A stretch of 8,444 nt of DNA. It comes from Dialister sp. UBA7295 (GTDB taxonomy: Bacteria; Bacillota; Negativicutes; Veillonellales; Dialisteraceae). Shown here one piece after another: positions 1-5,411 of this stretch. Both the position numbers and the translations under genes were made by a program. The stretch is from positions 1-8,444 of the forward strand of contig DKQZ01000110.1 in assembly GCA_002471975.1 (NCBI GenBank), in the 5' to 3' direction. The notes below the pieces were generated by a model. That model ran no database searches and was not told the DNA's origin. It was given only the letters and a program-made list of their open reading frames with translations. Every line of letters starts with the position of its first letter. Position 1 is the stretch's first letter.

Positions 1-27
1 CAGATAGATTTTATTTCCATAAAAAAC

Positions 28-56
28 TTGAAAATCCCCTCCCCCTCCTGTAAAAT
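28..56 (+). promoter_or_regulatory. Candidate sigma-70 promoter upstream of the FAD dehydrogenase-purB operon
   Basis: TTGAAA at 28-33 and TAAAAT at 51-56 are separated by exactly 17 bases, a good vegetative promoter match. Initiation would fall near 63-65. The transcript would then begin with the two hairpins at 65-98 before reaching the start codon at 159. Whether it drives the operon through the terminator at 83-104, or makes only a short RNA, cannot be told from sequence. Confidence 0.45.
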
Positions 57-64
57 TAAAAAAG

Positions 65-81
65 GGATAACTCTGTTATCC
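65..81 (+). other. Perfect hairpin in the operon leader
   Basis: GGATAAC at 65-71 and GTTATCC at 75-81 form a perfect 7-bp stem with a TCT loop. It lies just downstream of the candidate start point and directly beside the terminator stem that begins at 83. It could be part of a leader attenuator, part of the 3' end of an upstream gene outside the window, or an operator. Confidence 0.4.
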
Positions 82-82
82 G

Positions 83-104
83 GCCCCCGGAATGGGGCTT
101 TTTT
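83..104 (+). terminator. Rho-independent terminator upstream of the FAD dehydrogenase gene
   Basis: GCCCC at 83-87 pairs with GGGGC at 94-98 around a six-base loop, followed by six T at 99-104. The simplest reading is the terminator of a + gene ending before the window. Because a promoter-like sequence lies at 28-56, it could instead act inside the leader of the following operon. Confidence 0.7.
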
Positions 105-158
105 GTTGCCTGCTTTTCCCCAGGGGCAGGTGAAAATCTTATAAACAGGGGTGTTTGT

Positions 159-1553
159 ATGAAAAATTATGATGTCATTATCATCGGGGCCGGTCCGGCG
201 GGAATCTTTACTGCCCTGGAACTGGCCGATACAGGTCTTTCCATCCTGATTCTCGAAAAAGGGCTGGATATCCGCGAACGAATCGCACTGAATAAAGACA
301 GAAAGGCGCCGTCGAAGGACAAGCGGGCGAATATCGTTTCCGGCTGGGGCGGGGCCGGCGCTTTCTCCGACGGGAAACTGACCCTCACCACGGATTATGG
401 CGGCAATCTCGATGATTATATGAATAAAGGGGAGCTGGCCCGCCTGATTTCCTATGTGGATGACGTATACTGCAGATTCGGCGGAGAAGGACGGCAGGTC
501 TATGGCGATGAACATCTGGAAGAAATCCACGAACTGAAGCGGAAAGCTGCCGCCGCCGATCTGGCCTATATTCCGGCCCGCATCCGTCATCTGGGGACCG
601 ACGTGAACGGGGAAATCCTCACGAATATGAGAGATTCCTTCCCTTCCAATGTGACTGTGATTTCTAAGTGCCCCGTAGACCATATCCTCATCGAAAATGG
701 ACAGGTCAAAGGCGTGGAAGCCGGCGGAGAGACCTATCACTGTCAATACCTCATTGCCGCTCCGGGCCGGGATGGCGCCGAATGGTTTACGGCCGAAGCA
801 AAACGGATCGGCCTCCAGACGGCATCCAATGCCGTAGACATCGGAGTCCGCGTGGAATCGCCGGCAGAAGTCTATGAGCCCATTACCCGCATCGCCTACG
901 AATCGAAACTTGTTTATTTCTCCAAATCCTTTGACGATCGGGTCCGTACTTTCTGCATGAATCCTTACGGCTTTGTGGTCACGGAAAACAACAATGGCCT
1001 CATGACGGTGAACGGCCATTCCTACGCCCATAAAAAGAGTGGAAATACAAATTTTGCCATCCTTGTTTCCAAGCAGTTCACCGAGCCCTTCCATGAACCC
1101 ATCGAATACGGGAAATACATTGCCTCCCTCGCCAATATGCTGGGCGGAGGACCCATTGTGCAGCGGCTCGGAGACCTTCGTGACGGACGCCGTTCCACGG
1201 CAGAAAGAATCCGGAGGGGCCTCATTCAACCCACCATGCCCAGCGCCACGCCGGGAGATTTATCTTTGGTCTTGCCATATCGCTTCTTAAAGGATATTAT
1301 GGAGATGTTCGAAGCGCTGGATGAAGTCGCTCCGGGAGCCAATTCACGCCACACCCTTCTCTACGGGGTGGAAGTGAAATTCTACTCCTCGAGAATCGAA
1401 CTTTCGAACCAGCTGGAGACGAAGATACCAAACTTCTTCGCCATTGGTGATGGCGCCGGCATCACCAGGGGTCTGGCCCAGGCCTCAGCAGCCGGTGTAG
1501 TCGTGGGCCGTGAAATCTGTGCCCGCATTGGGAAACCGAAGGGAGAAATTTAA
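159..1553 (+). CDS. Uncharacterised NAD(P)/FAD-dependent dehydrogenase
   Basis: This 464-residue flavoprotein resembles the family of uncharacterised FAD-dependent dehydrogenases (COG2509 type). The N-terminus carries the Rossmann dinucleotide fingerprint GAGPAG at residues 10-15, and an acidic residue closes the second strand (E33), as expected for binding the ADP ribose of FAD. A Gly-rich SGWGGAGAFSDGK segment at about 61-73 is characteristic of this family. Near the C-terminus, FFAIGDGAG at about 426-434 is the second FAD-contacting motif. There is no signal peptide or membrane segment, so it is probably cytoplasmic. The substrate is unknown, and nothing in the sequence identifies it. ATG 159 is supported by AGGGG at 147-151, about seven bases upstream. 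The TAA stop is directly followed by the purB start, so the two genes are almost certainly co-transcribed and translationally coupled. That association does not prove a purine role. Confidence 0.9.
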   Translation: MKNYDVIIIGAGPAGIFTALELADTGLSILILEKGLDIRERIALNKDRKAPSKDKRANIVSGWGGAGAFSDGKLTLTTDYGGNLDDYMNKGELARLISYVDDVYCRFGGEGRQVYGDEHLEEIHELKRKAAAADLAYIPARIRHLGTDVNGEILTNMRDSFPSNVTVISKCPVDHILIENGQVKGVEAGGETYHCQYLIAAPGRDGAEWFTAEAKRIGLQTASNAVDIGVRVESPAEVYEPITRIAYESKLVYFSKSFDDRVRTFCMNPYGFVVTENNNGLMTVNGHSYAHKKSGNTNFAILVSKQFTEPFHEPIEYGKYIASLANMLGGGPIVQRLGDLRDGRRSTAERIRRGLIQPTMPSATPGDLSLVLPYRFLKDIMEMFEALDEVAPGANSRHTLLYGVEVKFYSSRIELSNQLETKIPNFFAIGDGAGITRGLAQASAAGVVVGREICARIGKPKGEI

Positions 1554-2846
1554 ATGATACCAAGGTACACACGCCCGGTTATGGGAAAAATCTGGGAAGA
1601 AAGAAATGAATGGCAGACCATGCTCGATGTAGAAATCGCAGCCTGCGAAGCCAATGCAGAACTCGGCCGCATTCCGAAAGAAGCAGTCAAAGTCATCAAA
1701 GAAAAAGCAGATTTTGACGTAGACCGGATTCATGAAATCGATGCCGTTATCAATCATGACATCATCGCTTTCCTCACCAATGTAGGTGAACACGTAGGCG
1801 ATGAAGCAAAATATATCCATATGGGCCTTACCTCCACCGACGTGAAGGATACGGGACTCAACGTCCAGATCAAACAGGCCAGTGCAGTCCTTTTGGAGGA
1901 CCTTCAGAAACTGGCAGAAGTCCTGAAGAGAAGAGCCGTAGAATTCAAGTACACCCCCACCATCGGCAGAACCCATGGCGTCCATGCAGAACCCACCACC
2001 TTCGGCCTGAAACTCCTCCTCTGGTATTCCGAAACCCTGAGAAATATCGACAGAATGAAACGGGCTGCTGAAGAAATGGCAGTAGGAAAACTTTCCGGCG
2101 CCGTAGGCACCTATGCGGATATCGATCCCTATGTAGAAGAATACGTCTGCAAGAAAATGGGCCTTACCCCTGAAATCGTGGCTACCCAGGTTGTACAGCG
2201 CGATCACCATGCAGAATACATCGCAACTCTCGGCGTCATCGCAGGCACCCTTTCCCAGATGGCCCTCGAAGTCCGTCATCTCCAGAGAACAGAAGTCAGG
2301 GAAGCAGAAGAATATTTCAGCCCGAAACAGAAAGGCTCCTCCGCTATGCCTCATAAGAGAAACCCGGTCAAATCCGAAAGAATCTGCGGCATGGCCAGAG
2401 TCATCCAGGGCTACTCCCTCCCCGCTTTCGAAGACATTCCGCTCTGGCATGAAAGAGATATTTCCCACTCCTCCGTGGAAAGAGTCATTATCCCCGATGC
2501 AACGATTGCCCTGGACTACATCCTTGACCAGACCACGGCTCTCATCGATAAACTCCTCGTCTATCCGGAAAAAATGCTGGCAGACCTCAATCTCACCGGC
2601 GGTCTGATTTACAGCCCGAGAGTCCTCCTTGCCCTCGTAGCCAAAGGAGCTTATCGCGATACCGCTTACAGATGGGTACAGAGAAATGCCATGAAACGCT
2701 GGCTTCAGGGAGAAGACTTCTACGAAAACCTCTGCAAAGACGAAGACGTCAGAAAATACCTCACCCCTGAAGAAATCAAAGCCTGCTTCGACTACAAGCC
2801 CATGCTCGTACACGTGGATGAAATCTTCGCAAGATTCGGACTTTGA
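1554..2846 (+). CDS. purB: Adenylosuccinate lyase
   Basis: This enzyme cleaves SAICAR to AICAR plus fumarate and adenylosuccinate to AMP plus fumarate, so it acts twice in purine synthesis. It belongs to the fumarase/aspartase superfamily and works as a cytoplasmic homotetramer. At 430 residues it is the normal length for the Bacillus-type PurB. Visible active-site elements are H68 in NHDIIAF, the TSTDVKDT segment at about 93-100, H141 in GRTHGVHAEP, and the flexible signature loop GSSAMPHKRNP, with the two serines at 262-263. The His positions coincide with those of the Bacillus subtilis enzyme. The start abuts the upstream TAA. Its ribosome binding site, AAGGGAG (1539-1545), lies inside the last codons of the flavoprotein gene. 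A heptamer array begins on the last base of the stop codon and leads into a terminator at 2891-2926. Confidence 0.97.
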   Translation: MIPRYTRPVMGKIWEERNEWQTMLDVEIAACEANAELGRIPKEAVKVIKEKADFDVDRIHEIDAVINHDIIAFLTNVGEHVGDEAKYIHMGLTSTDVKDTGLNVQIKQASAVLLEDLQKLAEVLKRRAVEFKYTPTIGRTHGVHAEPTTFGLKLLLWYSETLRNIDRMKRAAEEMAVGKLSGAVGTYADIDPYVEEYVCKKMGLTPEIVATQVVQRDHHAEYIATLGVIAGTLSQMALEVRHLQRTEVREAEEYFSPKQKGSSAMPHKRNPVKSERICGMARVIQGYSLPAFEDIPLWHERDISHSSVERVIIPDATIALDYILDQTTALIDKLLVYPEKMLADLNLTGGLIYSPRVLLALVAKGAYRDTAYRWVQRNAMKRWLQGEDFYENLCKDEDVRKYLTPEEIKACFDYKPMLVHVDEIFARFGL

Positions 2847-2880
2847 GCCGTTAGCAGTCAGCCGTTAGCAGTTAGTAGTT
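2846..2880 (+). repeat. Heptamer array A1 in the purB 3' end
   Basis: Five consecutive 7-bp units start on the final A of the purB stop codon. Units alternate between AGCCGTT-like and AGCAGTC-like forms and end with AGTAGTT. The purB terminator stem begins 10 bases later. The array is non-coding. Confidence 0.85.
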
Positions 2881-2890
2881 TAGAAATAAA

Positions 2891-2926
2891 AAGCCTTCCG
2901 GTCCATTTGAGCCGGGAGGCTTTTTT
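2891..2926 (+). terminator. purB operon terminator
   Basis: AAGCCTTCCGG (2891-2901) pairs with CCGGGAGGCTT (2912-2922), 11 pairs with one G-T wobble around a 10-base loop. A T-run covers 2921-2926. A-rich sequence precedes the stem, so partial termination from the - strand is also possible. It closes the dehydrogenase-purB operon. Confidence 0.9.
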
Positions 2927-2933
2927 GATTGCA

Positions 2934-2961
2934 GGGATTAGGAATTGGGGATTAGGAATTA
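2934..2961 (+). repeat. Heptamer array A2
   Basis: Four 7-bp units alternate GGGATTA and GGAATTG/GGAATTA. A GGGAAGGTG junction follows at once, then the hairpin at 2971-2987. It begins eight bases after the purB T-run, so two array-hairpin modules stand in tandem behind purB. Confidence 0.85.
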
Positions 2962-3019
2962 GGGAAGGTGTCGGCGCTCTCCGCCGAAAATTTTTATGGG
3001 GAATGTACACAGGCTAGGA
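2962..3019 (+). repeat. Composite intergenic repeat E1, truncated
   Basis: After the GGGAAGGTG junction come the hairpin TCGGCG/CGCCGA (2971-2976 with 2982-2987) and AAATTTTT, then the block ATGGGGAATGTACACAGG shared with the copies near 3091, 4500 and 7895. The copy stops at about 3013, where it would otherwise continue towards GTGNGAAAAGCCCGT. Another heptamer array and a full copy (E2) begin at 3027, as if E2 was inserted into E1. Confidence 0.65.
2971..2996 (+). terminator. Terminator-like hairpin after array A2
   Basis: A six-bp stem (2971-2976 with 2982-2987) with a five-base loop is followed by AAATTTTTA. The T-run is offset from the stem, so termination would be weaker than at 2891-2926. 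It may serve as a backup terminator for purB or be a structural part of the composite repeat. Confidence 0.4.
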
Positions 3020-3026
3020 AAAATAA

Positions 3027-3056
3027 CGGGGTGCGGGATACGGGGAGCGGGGTGCG
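3027..3056 (+). repeat. Heptamer array A3
   Basis: Four 7-bp units, CGGGGTG, CGGGATA, CGGGGAG and CGGGGTG, then a partial unit that runs into the GGGAAGGTG junction. The period matches arrays A1 and A2 but the sequence does not. Confidence 0.85.
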
Positions 3057-3218
3057 GGAAGGTGGCGGCGCTGATGCGCCGCAAGTATATATGGGGATTT
3101 TACACAGACGAGTGCGAAAAGCCCGTACAAGTCGAAACGTTCAAGGCTCCCCAGGCTTGGGGAGCTGTCTGCGAAGCAGACTGAGGGGTCGTACTACAGC
3201 TGCCAGGCATAAATGAGG
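3057..3218 (+). repeat. Composite intergenic repeat E2, complete copy
   Basis: In order: the GGAAGGTG junction; the perfect hairpin GCGGCGC (3065-3071), loop TGAT, GCGCCGC (3076-3082); ATGGGGATTTTACACAG; GTGCGAAAAGCCCGTACAAG and TCGAAACGT to 3140; the double-hairpin palindromic unit at 3146-3188; and a tail with GTACTACAGCTGC. An inverted copy (E3) with the same order of blocks lies at 4378-4582. It is non-coding. It could be a REP/MITE-like element or a recurrent 3'-UTR module. Confidence 0.75.
3146..3188 (+). repeat. Double-hairpin palindromic unit
   Basis: GCTCCCCA (3146-3153) pairs perfectly with TGGGGAGC (3158-3165). GTCTGC (3167-3172) pairs with GCAGAC (3176-3181) around a GAA loop. 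A third strand, GGGG at 3185-3188, could compete for the first CCCC. It sits inside composite repeat E2. Confidence 0.75.
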
Positions 3219-3223
3219 CTAAT

Positions 3224-3319
3224 GAAAAAAGGTACAAGCGCAGGGTTCGGCACATGGCACATATGAAGCTGATTGATAAAACGTACCTGGGACAAGTGAC
3301 TCTATCGGAAAATGCGTGG
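3224..3319 (+). repeat. 96-bp direct repeat, copy R1
   Basis: It matches 3854-3949 at 92 of 96 positions by direct reading, without gaps. It contains GGTACAAGCGCAGGGTTCGG, CACATATGAAGCTGATTG and GACTCTATCGG. Weaker partial copies lie at 3639-3690, 7930-7975, 8349-8368 and, inverted, at about 5345-5420. No open frame is conserved between copies. Confidence 0.85.
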
Positions 3320-3356
3320 CCCCCTTCGAAAAGGGGGCTCCGCGAAGCGGTGGGGG
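3319..3356 (+). repeat. Double-hairpin palindromic unit
   Basis: GCCCCCTT (3319-3326) pairs perfectly with AAGGGGGC (3331-3338) around CGAA. CCGC (3340-3343) pairs with GCGG (3347-3350) around GAA. A run of five G follows at 3352-3356. This is the same architecture as at 3146-3188 with different stem sequences, and it lies directly after copy R1. Confidence 0.7.
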
Positions 3357-3492
3357 AACGAACAAGTCGAGACGTTTCGAGGCTGTATCGGCGGTAAAGT
3401 TTCCTTGTCAAAAAACCACCCTGGAAAGAGAAGAAAGATTGATAATTTTTGCAGATAATGACAGAGTCACATGAGCAAGCAAGCATAAATCA

Positions 3493-3537
3493 TCCTATCC
3501 GTCGACTTCGTCGACACCTTCCCTATCTAGGGAAGGT
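3493..3537 (-). repeat. Double-hairpin palindromic unit, inverted
   Basis: On the + strand, GTCGAC (3501-3506), loop TTC, GTCGAC (3510-3515) is followed by ACCTTCCC (3516-3523) pairing with GGGAAGGT (3530-3537). Read on the - strand this is the standard order, with a GAA loop in the second hairpin. The flanking AAGCAT...ATCATCC...CACCTTCCCTATCTA context recurs at 8392-8444. Confidence 0.7.
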
Positions 3538-3547
3538 TAAGCATCAG

Positions 3548-3615
3548 GCGGCTTCGCCGCAATTTCCATCCCTGCCCTTTCAGGCCCTTCGGGCCAGCTT
3601 CCCCGAGGGGAAGCC
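3548..3615 (-). repeat. Palindromic unit plus extra GAA-loop hairpin, inverted
   Basis: GCTTCCCC (3597-3604) pairs with GGGGAAGC (3607-3614), GGCCC (3583-3587) with GGGCC (3591-3595) around TTC, and GCGGC (3548-3552) with GCCGC (3556-3560) around TTC. On the - strand all the small loops read GAA. The 3548-3560 hairpin may be a relic of a second unit. Confidence 0.6.
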
Positions 3616-3638
3616 TTCTCGCGTACGTTTTGAGGAAC

Positions 3639-3690
3639 ATGTGGGACTAACTGATGAAAGGAACTTGGGACAATTGACTCTATCGGTAAA
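3639..3690 (+). repeat. Partial, diverged copy of the 96-bp repeat (R3)
   Basis: It shares TGGGACAATTGACTCTATCGG (at 3666-3686) and the AAATGCG that follows with copies R1 and R2, and keeps a diverged ACTAACTGATGAAA in place of GGCTGATTGATAAAA. It is followed at 3709 by another palindromic unit, as R1 is. Confidence 0.6.
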
Positions 3691-3708
3691 TGCGGACCTC
3701 CCCGAAAA

Positions 3709-3751
3709 AGCCTCCCCGAAGTTCGGGCAGGCGCCGAAGGCGACGGAGGGG
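3709..3751 (+). repeat. Palindromic unit, partly degenerate
   Basis: CCCGA and TCGGG (3715-3719 with 3723-3727) form a short stem. CGCC (3732-3735) and GGCG (3739-3742) close around GAA, and GGAGGGG follows at 3745-3751. The tail GGCTGTACTATCTTACAAG leads to TCGAAAGTGAG (3769-3779), as in other copies. A more degenerate unit lies at 3796-3826. Confidence 0.5.
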
Positions 3752-3853
3752 CTGTACTATCTTACAAGTCGAAAGTGAGCTTAAAGGTAAACTTATCCCG
3801 GAGAGGTGCCGCAAAGCGCCGGAGGGGATGTCTCACATGCAAGTCGAAAATGA

Positions 3854-3949
3854 GAAAAAAGGTACAAGCGCAGGGTTCGGCACATGGCACATATGAGGCT
3901 GATTGATAAAACGTACCCGGGACAATTGACTCTATCGGAAAACGCGTGG
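3854..3949 (+). repeat. 96-bp direct repeat, copy R2
   Basis: It is 92/96 identical to 3224-3319, with differences only at single bases (3895, 3918, 3926, 3943 in this copy). It is preceded by CAAGTCGAAAATGAG (3840-3854). Unlike R1, the sequence after GCGTGG is not a palindromic unit. Confidence 0.85.
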
Positions 3950-3998
3950 AGGGTGTACAAAAAATAGAAATCATTATTTTAAATACTTCGGGGGAAAT

Positions 3999-4019
3999 AG
4001 TTATCAGTGCTCAGTTGTG
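3999..4019 (+). repeat. Short heptamer array A4
   Basis: Three 7-bp units, AGTTATC, AGTGCTC and AGTTGTG, run into GTGGGCC. A weak hairpin (GGCC at 4023-4026 with GGCC at 4036-4039) is followed by TTTTTATATA. It looks like a decayed array-terminator module on + with no gene upstream. Confidence 0.5.
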
Positions 4020-4077
4020 GTGGGCCATTACGCAGGGCCTTTTTATATAAAAATTCAATCATTTCCAATGAAAACTG

Positions 4078-4115
4078 TATAAAAGAGGCCCGCCATCTAA
4101 AGATGCGGGCCTCTT
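4078..4115 (-). terminator. Strong orphan terminator hairpin after array A5
   Basis: On the + strand, AAGAGGCCCGC (4083-4093) pairs perfectly with GCGGGCCTCTT (4105-4115). ATCT and AGAT extend the stem inside the loop. Read on the - strand the hairpin is followed by TTTTATA. No credible - gene ends nearby: the next one (4680-5201) has its own hairpin at 4510-4527. Confidence 0.7.
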
Positions 4116-4117
4116 CG

Positions 4118-4145
4118 ACTGAGAACCAGGAACTGAGAACTGATT
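4118..4145 (-). repeat. Heptamer array A5
   Basis: Four 7-bp units, which read ACTGAGA, ACCAGGA, ACTGAGA and ACTGATT on the + strand. On the - strand the array lies immediately 5' of the hairpin at 4083-4115, with a CGAAGAGG junction. Confidence 0.8.
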
Positions 4146-4206
4146 ACTTTATAAAATTCAGTCATTCAACATATTGTGTAATTATTGTACAGCCCCAATT
4201 TTATAT

Positions 4207-4337
4207 AGTACGCTTTGCGCAGGGACTGCTGCCTGCAGATGAGCTCGCCAGGATTCTGCGCAGACGGTGGCTCTTTTCCGGCGGCTTGTACCTGTATTCC
4301 CGGCCTCGCGCGTGGAGTGGAGAGAGCGCAGCGTACT
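4207..4337. other. Long-range 12-bp inverted repeat, possible structured RNA
   Basis: AGTACGCT (4207-4214) is the exact complement of AGCGTACT (4330-4337). GCGC (4217-4220) then pairs with GCGC (4326-4329), leaving a two-base bulge, so 12 pairs enclose about 105 bases. TGCGCAG (4216-4222) can alternatively pair with CTGCGCA (4256-4262), giving two exclusive folds. No known RNA family is recognised (no SRP, 6S or riboswitch core motif seen). It could be a decayed element or gene remnant. Confidence 0.35.
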
Positions 4338-4501
4338 GATTTGGAAGTCAAAAATCTGACAAATGATGGAATTTCATCCCATTTTCGACTTGCAGCAGTA
4401 GTACAATCCCCTGCTCGCTCTCCTCGCCACCCCCAGACTCGGGGGCCTTTGACGTTTCGACTTGAACGGGCTTTTCACACCTGCTTGTGCAGATTCCCCA
4501 T

Positions 4502-4527
4502 AAAAAATAGCGCTGCATCAGCAGCGC
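4502..4527 (-). terminator. Terminator of the 173-aa gene
   Basis: GCGCTGC (4510-4516) and GCAGCGC (4521-4527) form a perfect 7-bp stem with a four-base loop. On the - strand it is followed by TATTTTTTA. It lies about 150 bases past the stop codon at 4680, with the heptamer array A6 between. Confidence 0.7.
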
Positions 4528-4533
4528 CACCTT

Positions 4534-4582
4534 CACGAACCACGAACCACGAACCACGAACCACGAACCACGAATCACGAAA
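4534..4582 (-). repeat. Heptamer array A6
   Basis: Seven units of 7 bp, five of them exactly CACGAAC on the + strand (GTTCGTG on -), then CACGAAT and CACGAAA. This is the most uniform array in the window, hence perhaps the most recently expanded. It sits immediately 5' of the terminator at 4502-4527 on the - strand. Confidence 0.92.
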
Positions 4583-4679
4583 TCTCGATACTGACAATAC
4601 CGGGGCATGCCGTGATGAGGCTGACTCACGAATACCGAATCTGTCTCAAACCAATTTATCTGACAAAAGACACCAATAA

Positions 4680-5201
4680 CTACTTTTTTACCGGCAGGGA
4701 GGGATTTCTTGTCTCTGCGATCCACTTCGTAAAATCGTCGGGAGAGACTCCGAGCACTCTTTCTGCCCAGGGTTTCCATTTTTCCGATTTTTTTCTCTCA
4801 TGGACGATGTCTTCCATTTTCTTTCCTGTATGCTCTTCGAGGAGCCAGGAAAGGCGGATCCAGTGATTGGGATAGCCTTCTTCGAGGAGGGAGAGGGCTC
4901 TTTCTGTTTCTACGCCATAGAAGCGGTGGAGTCGTTCTGCCCGGTGATGGAAATAGGCTTTTTCATAGGATTCGGCGGTGAAGTTCAGATTTTTCCTGAT
5001 GACGCCCCAGGGAAAATCTTTCCTCATTTCCAGGATATCTTCCATAGGACGGCCCGAGAGGCAGGAAAGAAGGGCTGCTTCATCCACTTCACCAAACCGG
5101 TGACCATCGAGGGCCGCTTTGACTCTTTCTTCAGAAATATCATATTTGTAATGGATACTCCGGACCTGATCTTCCGGAGAGGGGACGGAACGTTTCATCA
5201 T
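4680..5201 (-). CDS. Hypothetical protein with two diverged copies of one helical domain
   Basis: I do not recognise this 173-residue protein. It is highly charged, has no signal peptide or membrane segment, and is probably cytoplasmic. It contains an internal duplication: unit 1 (about 16-82) and unit 2 (about 91-161) align as Y-x-hydrophobic-S/E-x-ER-V/A, a Leu-rich helix, then GRPMEDILEMRK against GKKMEDIVHERK, a Trp (W65; W145), and a closing Leu-rich helix (NLNFTAESYEKAY; VLGVSPDDFTKWI). The MEDI-x-R-W-LGVS pattern recalls small helix-turn-helix-like repeats, but that is only an impression. Two ATGs stand together at 5201 and 5198. AAGGAG at 5206-5211 is four bases from the first and seven from the second, so translation may start at 5198. 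It is monocistronic, with an extended -10 promoter. Confidence 0.75.
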   Translation of the reverse strand: MMKRSVPSPEDQVRSIHYKYDISEERVKAALDGHRFGEVDEAALLSCLSGRPMEDILEMRKDFPWGVIRKNLNFTAESYEKAYFHHRAERLHRFYGVETERALSLLEEGYPNHWIRLSWLLEEHTGKKMEDIVHERKKSEKWKPWAERVLGVSPDDFTKWIAETRNPSLPVKK

Positions 5202-5227
5202 TTTTCTCCTTTTCTTAATTTATTCTT

Positions 5228-5255
5228 ATTATAGCATGAGACAGGAAATAATGAA
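5228..5255 (-). promoter_or_regulatory. Extended -10 promoter of the 173-aa gene
   Basis: On the - strand TGCTATAAT (5236-5228) is a perfect extended -10 element. A weak -35, TTCATT (5255-5250), stands 16 bases upstream. The leader would be short (about 20 bases), placing the AAGGAG site close to the 5' end. Confidence 0.65.
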
Positions 5256-5259
5256 GGCT

Positions 5260-5288
5260 CCCTGAGGGTCTTCAAAATCCCCTCAGGG
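5260..5288. repeat. Perfect 9-bp inverted repeat upstream of the 173-aa gene promoter
   Basis: CCCTGAGGG (5260-5268) is the exact complement of CCCTCAGGG (5280-5288), with an 11-base spacer. Neither side has a T-tract suited to termination. It begins about five bases beyond the presumed -35, so it might be an operator or a stable hairpin insulating the promoter. Confidence 0.5.
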
Positions 5289-5411
5289 CCTGTGATTTCA
5301 ACCCGAATGAGAAAGGCAATATTTTATTTTCCATAACGGTATACCGGGATCCGGGGGCCTGCCTGCTGATCGATTTCCTCATATTTCCCGGTTATGCTTC
5401 GTCAATCAGCC

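Larger units (their letters stand above)
4378..4582 (-). repeat. Composite intergenic repeat E3 with its array, inverted
   Basis: Read on the - strand: array GTTCGTG, GAAGGTG junction, hairpin GCGCTGC-TGAT-GCAGCGC, ATTTTTTATGGGGAATC, GTGTGAAAAGCCCGTTCAAG with TCGAAACGT, a CCCCC/GGGGG palindromic unit (about 4417-4448), then GTACTACTGCTG and CAAGTCGAAAATGGG. The order is the same as E2 on the other strand. It forms the 3' flank of the 173-aa gene. Confidence 0.75.
2847..4679. other. Gene-free 1.8-kb intergenic region packed with repeats
   Basis: No reading frame here resembles a real gene. The frames that stay open lack sensible ribosome binding sites, overlap on both strands, and translate repeats (for example the heptamer array at 4534-4582). 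The region holds five or more heptamer arrays, several terminator-like hairpins, composite repeats in both orientations, seven double-hairpin palindromic units and a 96-bp direct repeat. A stretch at 4146-4370 is unlike the rest and has a 12-bp inverted repeat (separate entry). Confidence 0.8.

Noticed and set aside
1485..2813. A 442-codon open frame on the - strand opposite purB
   Set aside because: It is antisense to a clear purB with intact catalytic residues, resembles no family, and its composition follows from the codon bias of purB.
3926..3961. Promoter from the TTGACT in repeat R2
   Set aside because: No -10-like hexamer lies 16-18 bases downstream, and TACAAA is about 24 bases away.
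3100..3974. Several 60-130-codon open frames in the repeat region
   Set aside because: No ribosome binding sites, no frame conserved between repeat copies, and composition driven by palindromic units.
4534..4582. CRISPR array
   Set aside because: The repeats are only 7 bp and contiguous, with no spacers, and there are no cas genes in the window.
4215..4779. Open frames of 154 codons (+) and 143 codons (-) across the composite repeat E3
   Set aside because: They overlap each other and translate the heptamer array and hairpins into low-complexity peptide. The - frame also overlaps the end of the 173-aa gene.
4800..5234. A 144-codon + frame opposite the 173-aa gene
   Set aside because: The - frame has a perfect extended -10 promoter, an AAGGAG site and an internal domain duplication. 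The + frame has none of these.
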